Both the position numbers and the translations under genes were made by a program. Below the pieces are notes generated by a model. It was given only the letters and a program-made list of their open reading frames with translations. It was not told the origin of the DNA and searched no databases. A DNA stretch of 64,000 bases from Synanceia verrucosa (lineage: Eukaryota; Chordata; Actinopteri; Perciformes; Synanceiidae): assembly GCA_029721515.1 (NCBI GenBank), contig CM056563.1:16993954-17057953 (forward strand), written 5' to 3'. Below are positions 54,387 through 64,000 of the stretch, piece by piece (positions within the stretch are counted from its first letter, which is position 1; every line of letters begins with the position of its first letter).

Positions 54387-57300
54387 GAAGCCTCTATTAG
54401 ATTAGCTGGTGGTGTGTGTAGACTGTGATCTTTGCCATCGCAGACTTATATCTTATTACCCTAATCTAAATGCACCATAGGCTTGTGTGTGTGTGTCTGT
54501 GTGAGAGAGAGAGAAGGGAAGCAAATCACGACTGAATGATAACAGCTGTTTTTTTATTCTGCTCTTACTAACCTGCTGATAACTATTCATAAGTTCGGCT
54601 GCCTCTCCTCCTTTTGCTCCACAGATAACACCGTCAAAGTGAGACTGATCGAGTTAGCCTTAAATCAAACAGATCCATACACCCCCCCCCCCCCAACCCC
54701 CCAACTCTGCTAATAAATAGATTGAGATCTCTGGAATTTTTATACGCACACATTTTGAAAGTTCAGGTCAACCATTATCAGCGCGATGGCTTAAGAAGGA
54801 GAACAGGAAATGTGGAGGAAATAAGAGCGAGCAAAAGTGTGACTTTGGAGAAGTGGGCATCAATCAGCGTCAGCATTTGTACGGTCAATCTTTTCCTTGT
54901 AAATAATATATTTAAAAGCTCTTTTCACTTTGTACAGTAAACAGACAGACAGGATGTAACTTTCAATATGTTTTACAGCAATTTAAGAAATAAACAAAAC
55001 AACAATAAAAAGTCACAAAAACAAACAAAAAAAACAAAAATATAGTTAAGACACAAATATTATAAGTGATATAATTGAACCTCTTTTTTCTTTAAATCTC
55101 ATGTTTACTTCATAGTTTACTGATCAGTATACTGATTATGTTAAGAATTATGCTTTTTTTCATATTTTCACTAAAGTGTTGGAAGTCCAGGATAATTTAC
55201 TGTAGGTGTAGACGTTTGGTGATAAAAGGGGAAAAAGTTTAGTTTAGGAGTCTTTGCTAAGTTTCCCTTGAATTGTGTTAGATTCTCTCTTTTTAAGGTA
55301 AGCTCTTCTTCATGCTTTTTGAGATCAATTCGATTATCTACACATTTATGGGATACAATATTAAGTGTATACATAGATGATATTTGCATATAGAGGCAGT
55401 ATATTGTGATCCTTCATTTTTAAAGCAGCAATTCTTGTTATAAACAAGATATTTGTGTTTTTGTTGGCCTTTTGTTTTTTGTTAACTGGGCTCTAACGGT
55501 GATTGCACACAGAATTTAGAGCCATCGTCGGCCCGGCCTATCCTGTCCCCTCTCTAAGTTTGGGATAGACATCACTGTGGTAAAAAATACACACATACAC
55601 TCATATATACATGTACACACACACACGAGACGCTCCCCAGTGTTGATGTTGTTCATATTGCTGAGCACAATATTGTGGAAAAACCAAGAGCGAGTGTGGT
55701 TTCATCTTATTGAGAAATGCATTTGTACAACCCCTTATTAACAGGTGCAACAGTTGTTCTGTCGTGTCTCATTTTGCGTAGACTTTTGCTTCAGGGGAAT
55801 CAACCACTGTTGCTATATTTTAACCCACACATCACCAAACTGCATTATTTGACAGCTGAAAAACACTTAAGCATTGGATTTAAATTTATTTTTGTGCACT
55901 GCTTGTTTCACAGTGCAAGACAGGAATATAATTTGTGTAATTTCCTGTGTACATATGCAATTTTGTCCCCATGCAGTCAGAAATTATTTCCCCCGCTCTT
56001 CCTCTCCTCTATGCTAGTGATTCCAATAAGTCTCTATAATCTTCACCCCGGCTCTGAGAGAAGAAATTCATCTCTCTTTCTGTTTTTCTCCTCAACTGCT
56101 TTCACGTCTAGAGGGTTGATTGAAAAGTGAAAAATGTATCTGTGTGTGTGAGGTTTGCATATTTTTCACACAAGCTACCACGTTCCTTCTCCTCATTTGC
56201 AATAAACAGGATGACCAAACAGAGAAAATGCTCTTACTGCAGACTGTATGTGCCAATTCATCACTTCCATTTGTTTTTTCTCGCACTGGAAGGGGCGAGC
56301 CGGGTAGGGCCAGCTCCCAGCTGCTGGTTGGGAAGTCAAGGTGCACCTGACACTGTGGAAAACATGCTATCTTCAGGCCTTTACCACCTCGAGCTGCTCT
56401 GCAGTGTGCAGGCCGAGCAGTGATGCAGAGCCACAAGTCTTTATTTCCCTTACGGTTCCCAGGAATCACTCCTCTGCACACGAGTGTGCCACAACGCATT
56501 TTGTTCAGACGGGTCGCGTTGAGCAAAACACTGTGTCACATTTTTACAACACAAATGGCCATGGCGAGTTAGTGGGGCTGGAACATCCTGCAGGCAGAGG
56601 ATGTAAATATCACCTCAGCTGACGTGTGTTTTTCTGACACATGGGACCAAATAAGAGCATGACGTGGTCAGCTACAGGGATCGATGTACCGGTTAAACTG
56701 ACTCATGAAAATGTATTTTTTTTTGTGTGTGTGTGTTTTGGATTTGGAGGACATCAATGGTTCGAACATGTTGAGTTGCTAATCACGTTTGTTTTTATCA
56801 ACAACTCAGATAGCAAGCATAATACTGTGATATTATATGATTGATTTGTTGTGAAGGTCCATGTAATTTAGCTGCTTCTAATTTTCCAGTTCACTTCTTT
56901 ACTCATATTTTAAAGCTCTCTCTCTCTGTGTATGTGTGTTAATATGTATTAATATTGCTTTATATTGATGCATACAGAGTTTTCTATTAAATTGTACAGT
57001 TTTGTTCGTCAATATTGCTACTTTCCATTGTCATCGCTCAGAATGAAACTGACGTAAGGGGTTGCTACTAAATGTTCTTCACAGGATGAAACTACATAGC
57101 CTGACTAAATTTACTGTGGGATGACAAAAACATGTAACATATGAATAGTATCAATTGTATACATAATGATATACATACTATTATTCTTGGCCATTCTTTT
57201 CTCTTTTTTGTGGCCCTTTTCTTTGAAATAATCCCTGAAATTTTTACACCAACAGAAAACAACACAAAAACAAATAATTGTACAGGTTGTGTAAATACTG

Positions 57301-57500
57301 AATATCGGGGAGAACATTTACCTTGTTTTTTTTTGTATGGAAATGATCAAAGTAATCTCAATAACAAAATTAACCATGTCATGACAAAATTGCAAAAAAA
57401 ACCCCACATCATTAAGGTACTTCTAATAAGGGTAATACTGATATCTACACTTATAAGTGCTCAAATAAGACTATTCTTTCTCTTTGTACATGATGAACAA

Positions 57501-57527
57501 AATAAAGTGTTGAGTATTAATAATAAA
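57501..57527 (+). promoter_or_regulatory. candidate distal polyadenylation signals
   Basis: Two AATAAA hexamers (57501-57506 and 57522-57527) about 5.1 kb past the stop, just ahead of a transposon-type insertion at 57676. They are the last such signals before the sequence becomes repeat-derived, so they are plausible for the distal 3' end. Confidence 0.35.
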
Positions 57528-57675
57528 AAAAAACTATAAGTTTCACGCATTTGTCTTATTAAATGATTTTGTGTTGATTCATGTCACTTTGCTGGTGTGT
57601 TTCATGTATTGTTGATGTGTCTCATGATGTGACCATCTGTCTGGTTCTGTGCATCCTTTCTCTCCAGGAACACAC

Positions 57676-58641
57676 TTTAAAGCTATAGTCTGTAATTCTG
57701 TTCAGAAGCACTCTTCCGCTCTGAGAGCAGTCAATACATTATGTATTCAGAAAAAGGAAGGAAAAGAATCAGACCAACGTGGCAGCTGCAGGACTGTAAA
57801 AACTCTGACCAATCAACTGACATTCAGTCACAACGGAAAGAACCAATCAGGTGGCTTCATGTCTCGTAACCACACCCCCCTGTTTCTCTCCCGCCTCCCC
57901 TTTGTTTCTGGAAATATCCAGCACACTCCTCTGCAGAAACACAGAGTTAGCAGGAGAATCTGTTCTGTAGGGAACAATGTTAGAGAAAATGCAGCCAAAA
58001 ATATCACTTCCAGTGTTACTTCTGACGACTCAGCCTGCTAAACAGGAAAAGAGAAGAAAGAGGGAAGCAGAAAAGGCTGCGACAAAACTCTGGATAAAGC
58101 TAAGAAGACAAACCAGAGTGAACATTGGTGGAGACACTGAGACATCTGAAGGGACTGAAAAGTGATGCAGAAGTTGCTTTAGTTCTGTTGGACAGGTAAT
58201 TGTTTAGCTTTGGGAGGAGTTTTTTTCACGAAATATGTTCGTTTGCCAACTGAGCTACTTTTAGCATTAGCTCAATGCTAACATTAGCTTCTCTGTGGGT
58301 GTAAGCTGGTTGTGGTTGCAGCTTGTATTGAAGAGGTTATAGGATATGTCATTTTGAACATACTGCACAGCCATAGTTGTCAACAACTGAGCATTATAAT
58401 TGTGATAAAATGACGTTGATATATTGGATTTGAACGCGACGTTTTACAACTGTAGTGATGTAGCATCATGGCTCTCCTCTCCCTGCTGAATGCTACTGTC
58501 AAATGTTCAAGTTTGGACAGCGTGGCTTTGGACGGAGCTCTGATGGGAGCAGGAGGAGCTTAGAGGAGGCTGAGAGGAGGTGCTATTTTCAAAAGCTAGC
58601 TCTTTTGCTAGCTCTCTAACATCACAGTCTATAGCTTTAAA
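57676..58641. mobile_element. 966-bp terminal-inverted-repeat element
   Basis: Left end TTTAAAGCTATAGTCTGT (57676-57693) and right end ACAGTCTATAGCTTTAAA (58624-58641) are 18-bp inverted repeats with one mismatch. Both ends contain TTAA, so a TTAA target duplication is possible but unproven. The interior includes the segment shared in reverse with about 14890-15205. No intact transposase frame is seen. Confidence 0.75.
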
Positions 58642-58648
58642 CCTGAGT

Positions 58649-58649
<1 letters not shown>

Positions 58650-58680
<31 letters not shown>
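58650..58680. repeat. (CT)n microsatellite
   Basis: Fifteen CT units just outside the right end of the 57676-58641 element. Confidence 0.9.
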
Positions 58681-58685
<5 letters not shown>

Positions 58686-59642
58686 CAGTCACACACTTTC
58701 TGTCACACAGACAGGAACTCGTGGGAAATGACCGCCATATGGTGACTGTGTGGTGGAGTGGTTGGGTCTGGGTCTGCCCCCTCAACAACCCACACTGGTG
58801 CTGGTGCTTTACAGCAGACCTGCCTCAGACCTGTTGTCACAGTCAGCTGATAAACTGACACCTAGTTCTGTATCCACGATAATGATTTCACATATTTGTT
58901 CTGGAGAGACCGGCAGTGAGGTTGAGGATGTCTTTCACAATGCATAATAATTATCTGAGATCAGGGAAGCGGGACAGATTGAAAAATTTGGTTGATGGAA
59001 GTAAATGAAGAAAACGCTCCCCTGTCCCATCAAACTGACATTGAGAAGGGCATTTGTCTTCCAGCAGTGGACTCCAGTGCTGCTCAGCTGCCGATAGTGT
59101 AATATTATGCTTGTACCGAGCAGGTCCCTTGTGCAAACATATTTAAATGTATGAATAATAAGCAGGTGGAAACAGGCAAAACATCCCAGAGAAAATCAAA
59201 GCTGAGACTGTCTCAAGATCGTTCTCAGCAGTGTTCGTTTAAAAACCACGTTGTGCTATGTTGAACTCATAAACACCATGTTTGAGTGGTGATGGAGGTG
59301 TGTGTGTGATTACCCCTCACTTTACAAAAACACCACAAATACAGAAAACAATTATTTGGTTTATTCATTGTGCAGCTGGGCTGTGTAGTCTGTAAATTTG
59401 ATGTGTTGACATTTTAACAAGCAGATCTTACCCAGAGTGGCTTGAAGATGCAGTAAGACTTTTTACTGAATGGCTGGAGTGCCTAAAAGATGCATTCAGG
59501 GGGCGACTCCTCTGGTTGCAAAAAGAAATCTGATTGTATAGAAGTCTATAAGAAAATGACCTAACTTCCTACTTGACCTCTCAGTAAACCTCTGAGCTCT
59601 ATGCACAAACACTACCACACTAATGTTTCAAAAGTGATTTTT

Positions 59643-60047
59643 ATTACCTCCACCAAGGAGGTTATGTTTTCACCGGGGTTTGTTTATTTGTTTGTTAGTT
59701 TGTTGGTTTGCAAAATAACTCAAGAAGTTGTGGATGGATTTTGATGAAATGAAAAATCAGGATTGGTCAGAAGTGGCCTAACTTAAAGCTGATTCATTTT
59801 TGGTGGTGATCGGATCTGATTCAACGGCACCACCAAAAATTAATCAGTTTTAAGTTAGGCCACTTGCGGCCAATCCTGAAAATTTCGTCAGAAACCAGCC
59901 ATAACTTTTTGAGTTACTTTGCAAACCGACAAACCAACAAATAAACAAACCCCGGTGAAAGCATAACCTCCTTGGTGGTGGGGTAACTTTAAATAAAAAG
60001 TCGCCGCCACCTTGGCGGAGGTCTGTGCTCTCTGAGTGCTTTTCTAG
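59643..60047 (+). mobile_element. Helitron-like element, copy 2, with internal fold-back
   Basis: Shares the 5' block and the 3' end with the element at 36098. The 3' hairpin GTGCTC-TCT-GAGTGC (60025-60039) has two G-T-type pairs; TTTT and CTAG (60044-60047) follow, then a host T. The body is an inverted repeat, arms 59643-59808 and 59828-59987. Confidence 0.65.
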
Positions 60048-62224
60048 TTACCACTAGTTTAGTGTTATATTTACTCATTAGCAATAAACACAAAGCCCAG
60101 CAGATGTCATTATTTTTAATGAATTAACCAAAATATTTACAATACAAATTCAAACGCTCAGCTGGTTAGGTGGAAACTTTATGTGTTATGTGTGATAGTA
60201 GTTATTTTAATGGCCGCAACAGTGGCACATTTACAGCAATATTGATCAAAGTGCATTGTCCTTGAGTTTAAAGGAAATAATATGAATCAAAGTTATTGCA
60301 CTTGTTTAGTCTAATCAACAATGTCAACGTCATGCTGGAGCCTGGCACTAGAGGAAAAGTCATTAGGATTTATCCTCTGGGGAACATGAATGTCTGTAAA
60401 ATCCTGTTAATCCAATAATTGTTGAGATATTGCAATCTGGACCAAAAACTACTTAACCAACACCAACCATGCTGGCGTGGCCAAACGGTACGGATTAGAA
60501 ACTGGAAGGAGTTAGGAGAGGAGAGAGGGTTTTCAGAAGGAGAATGAGACCGTGAGAGCATCACCATTTCTGCTCCCTCTCAAAATAGTGGAGATGAGCT
60601 GAAGTGTCTGGACCGTCTCCCAGAGCAGATTCTCACCTGCTCTCCCCACAGACCACAGTCAGGAAATAAGTGTCTGCCAGCGAACCAGGAAGTTCAGAGA
60701 CACGATGCTGAACTCACTGACAAGAGCAAACAGAGCAGTCAGGTTCTGCGGTGCAGGCTGGGAGCTGGCCACCCGCTGGGCAATGATATAACTAACTAGC
60801 TTAGCATCTGCTCTGTATGCTAAGTATCTGACCAGCTGTCACCTCTATACCCCCCCCACCCTGCTATGATGACACCCACCTCCTCATCCATCATCCCTGG
60901 ATCTGCACCAACTACTAGCTCACATTAATTTTTCAGTCATACTAGCGAGCAAGACTTTTACAGGTGAGATTTACAGGTGAGTTTACACACCATCTTAGAT
61001 GTGAAACATCAATAGCTACTACAGAGTAGCTGAATGATTTTTTTTTTTCTGGTCTGGAGAGCTGGACAGTAAACCTGATGTGGGTGTATGTGAAGGCTGA
61101 AACTTTGGACAGCTCTAATTCACCATGTCACTGCTTCCTACTCATACTCCCTAACTCTAAGACTGTCTCTTTTCCTTCTGACCCTACTCGTCTTGTCCCT
61201 CCTGCCCCCTCTTTCGCCATCTTTATCTCACCTCTCTCCCTCCACTGCCCCCTTGTACTGTGCGTCAGCTTGAGTTATTAGAAAGGAGGGAGAGGTGGTG
61301 GTGGGGCATGGTGGTAATAAAAGAGAGAGGGGTCTGTGAGTTATGGAGGAGAGTTCACTGGATTATGGAGAATGAGAGGGGGAGCAGGATGGAGGGGTAA
61401 AAAGGACAGATGACAGAGGGGCTACACTACCTCCATAAGTCCAATAAAGCAAGCTTCACCTTCAGTGATTCAACACACTCCATACTTGAAACTTGTGACC
61501 TTAAGAGACTTATTTCTTCGCAGAGTATTGCTCAGCTTTTTGTGTTCATGTCGCACCAACCACCTCTGTTTTTCCATCCCTGTCCCTTCTATGCTCTCCA
61601 TGAAGCACCTGCATTTTACAATTAACAGTTACTTAGCAACAGGATAGGCTTATGACGTGAAAACAGAAGAAGGGTCTGAGGCAGTGATGAAAAGTATAGT
61701 ATTTACAGTTTTATTGTTACATACTGTACCAATTTTGCATTTCAAATTGATTAACACGTGATGGAATGAAAGGCATGACTCGTGCTGATCATAGGCTACT
61801 CAGCTCCGCACACTGTGCACAAAGCTGGACGCTGCATGTGATTATTGTGTGTATTGCGCTCCTTGTGGAGGAAGATCAGCCACTGATTTCACACAGCAGC
61901 TGGACAGCACACCAGCACTCATGATGTATGCAGTGTGAGGACACTGCATGTGATCAATACACACTCACACTGAGCGTATGGGTTAGTGGCTCCTAGGGGG
62001 TGGCAGCCTTTTTCATGATGCAGCATTCAAAGAGCGACAGAGTAAATGCTGGAAATTGGCAGGAGTTGATGTTGGCACAGTTTTGTCTCCCTGACATCTA
62101 AATGTCCTCTTCTGGACTTGCTGATGTCCATCATATCAAATGGTTACACACAGAAGTGAACCCAAATGGATTTTAGTTACAAGTTCTGGATTAGAATTGT
62201 GATACTTTAACGATGGTTTGACGT

Positions 62225-62420
62225 TGGCACCTATTTGCTCTCTTGCCTACAGTTGAATGAGAAGCTTGAAAGAACTGTTGTGTCAGTGTGTTAATTTAGC
62301 TTAGCTTAGCACAAAGACTGGAAGCAGAGGGACACGACTAGCCTGTCTGGATGTCAGAAATGGTCGCCAGCTGTATACCCTCTTAGGAAATTAGGCTATT
62401 CATTTAAAGTAAAAACATTT
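62225..62420 (+). repeat. TTAGCTTAGC-type teleost dispersed repeat, copy 4
   Basis: Contains 'TTTAGCTTAGCTTAGCACAA' then 'AGACTGGAAGCAGAGGGA' and 'GCCTGTCTGGATGTC'. Plus orientation. Confidence 0.7.
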
Positions 62421-63735
62421 GCTCAATATTTTAATATCACATCCTCCAAAATGAACACATAGCTTTTATTCCCTGAGGGTGGTTAACCACTCTCCTGTAT
62501 ACCAGTCATGTTGTTTCCCCATTCAAGTTTTTCACAATATCAGTAATACCTGCGGTGAAACAACGGCTTCCTGATACTGAACACAGTTCTGCACAAATCG
62601 TCTCTGTTCTCAAAGCAGCAAATGATTCAGTGTTAATGAAGCACACGTGTGCAGACAAAATGACAGGTGTGCCGACAGGAGGATGAATAATCAAGATGAA
62701 GATGACACTTGATAACTCATGAATCAAGATCTTATATTGCAGAGAGAAAGATAAAGAGAGGGGCAGATGGAGTGATAGGACATCAACAAGTGAGAGATCG
62801 CTGCAATGGTAAAAGACAGAAGGTGAAAAGGGAGTGCTGAGGAGAAAGGGTTAAAGAGGAGAGGGGAGAGAGATGGTTGCCTCGGCAACAGCAGCCAGCA
62901 TTTTCTGTCTTTCTTTATCAATCTCTAACACACACACACAGACATACACAGACATACACATGTCCCCTCCCTTCTTCATCCCTTCAGAGTTAAAGTTTTC
63001 ACAGGCGTATGTTATCAACACACTGATGTTCCTGGAACAGATTTCTTCAAAGGATGATGTGTTTGTCTGATGCTGTGGCAGCTCAGAGAGGCACAGGGTG
63101 TACTTTGAAACGAATGGTGGTGTACGACGAGTTCAGTTTAATCATATCACAAAATTATTAACATCTCCAGTCTATCATAAGCTGCAATTATAGAGGCCTA
63201 ATAACTGTTACTTACTGTGTGTCTCTCCTGTTCAGAATATCATATTTGCTCCTAAATATTTTTTCCATGCCATATTTCAGATTACAGAATCTAACCATCA
63301 AAGCTCATGTGCAATAATATGACAACATGAAGGAGTGGTCTGTTTATGTCCACTGTCTCATGCCATTTTGCTTTTGAAGTATTGTATCACTTGTTACAGC
63401 GTTCAGTCTAGTGACTCCTGTTGTGCCACTAGAGTTGAACGTGGCTCAGTCTTCCTGACTAAACGCTGTCATGCATGTATCTGTGAGGTGGCGCATCCCC
63501 ACATGACAAGCGCCGCAGGGGGAGGGAGGAGATCCAGCGTCTAAGGTCACTGCCGCATCACACCGGGGCTGTGTGAAAGCTTGTGTGTGTCATGGCGGTG
63601 AGTGATGAGCGTGTGTGTGTAGTGTGTTTTCCTCATGTTCTGCATAGGTATGTGACATGAGAGTATGTGGAATCTCCAGTTCATAGTGACATGTGTGGTG
63701 CAGTGTAGGATTTTTGTCTTTTCTCTCTCTCTCTC

Positions 63736-63737
<2 letters not shown>

Positions 63738-63766
<29 letters not shown>
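63738..63766. repeat. (TG)n microsatellite
   Basis: About fourteen TG units preceded by a short TC run. Confidence 0.9.
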
Positions 63767-63769
<3 letters not shown>

Positions 63770-64000
63770 TGTTTGTGTGATACATAGATGAGAGAAGAGA
63801 AGAGGACGAACCCCCGAGGAAGAGTGGAGTGATAAAGCATAGAGACCCACTGCGAGTCACAAGGACAGGGTGGAGATGATGATGGCTCCATGAAATTTAA
63901 TAGGCTGTAGGAGAAGGTGGGTGAGAGTAAGAGGGTGGAGCTGAGAGGAGGGGGAGGGAGTGGAGGCCAAGCAAAGGGGACCCTCAAGACAAACAGGTTT

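Larger units (their letters stand above)
52404..57530 (+). other. grin2b: grin2b probable 3' untranslated region
   Basis: Follows the TGA directly. It is AT-rich, lacks recognisable coding sequence and lacks the transposon relics that fill the introns, which would fit a long transcribed 3' end. It includes a C14 run (54682-54694 region) and short CA tracts. AATAAA signals occur at 54381, 54712, 54989, 55004, 57501 and 57522. The end at about 57530 is an inference; mammalian GRIN2B also has a long 3' UTR. Confidence 0.5.
57531..64000. other. intergenic sequence downstream of grin2b
   Basis: No further gene is recognised on either strand. It holds the terminal-inverted-repeat element 57676-58641, the fold-back Helitron-like element 59643-60047, a TTAGCTTAGC-repeat copy (62225-62420), a CT tract inside the first element and a GT tract at 63738-63766. 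The stretch 60050-62200 shows nothing else. Confidence 0.6.

Noticed and set aside
57649..58165. Possible small gene with a peptide shared with 14838-15221
   Set aside because: The similarity is at the DNA level between two copies of a transposon-type repeat, the frames are broken differently, and no known protein is recognised.
1..64000. CRISPR arrays, bacterial operons, tRNA or rRNA genes
   Set aside because: No spaced palindromic repeats, operon-like gene packing or recognisable RNA gene consensus was seen; the sequence is vertebrate nuclear DNA.

Overview
The window is a piece of a teleost (probably percomorph) fish nuclear genome. Coding sequence comes as short GT-AG exons separated by introns full of (CA)n/(TG)n microsatellites, Tc1-like and hAT-type transposon relics, LINE tails and the TTAGCTTAGC-type dispersed repeat familiar from ray-finned fish. 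No bacterial, organellar or viral gene organisation is seen.

One protein-coding gene is supported: grin2b, the GluN2B subunit of the NMDA-type glutamate receptor, on the + strand. Thirteen exons, 8239 to 52403, join in one open frame of 1,494 codons plus stop. They encode the amino-terminal domain from about human residue 138 onward, the S1 and S2 halves of the glutamate-binding domain, M1, the M2 pore loop, M3, M4 and a very long cytoplasmic tail ending in the PDZ ligand ESDV. The exon carrying the start codon and signal peptide (about 137 residues in human) must lie upstream of position 1; the first 8.2 kb are intron. Whether this is the grin2ba or grin2bb teleost duplicate cannot be decided from the window.

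Layout: 1-8238 upstream intron, with a long inverted-repeat element and a dead Tc1 transposase; 8239-17218 three exons that together match the single mammalian exon 3; 17219-27827 a 10.6 kb intron with several transposon relics; 27828-32125 exons of the distal amino-terminal domain and S1; 36893-41363 exons for the end of S1, M1, M2 and M3; 41480-46594 S2 and M4; 50121-52403 the single large tail exon; 52404 to about 57530 probable 3' untranslated region; 57530-64000 intergenic, with two fold-back or terminal-inverted-repeat elements and no recognised gene.

Most notable observations: two extra introns split mammalian exon 3; the tail exon is expanded to 760 residues by glycine-rich inserts placed between conserved regulatory islands; the tyrosine equivalent to the Fyn site Y1336 is phenylalanine; and two copies of an element end in a Helitron-like hairpin plus CTAG, one of them also containing a near-perfect 160-bp fold-back. 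I saw no evidence for a wholly novel gene system.
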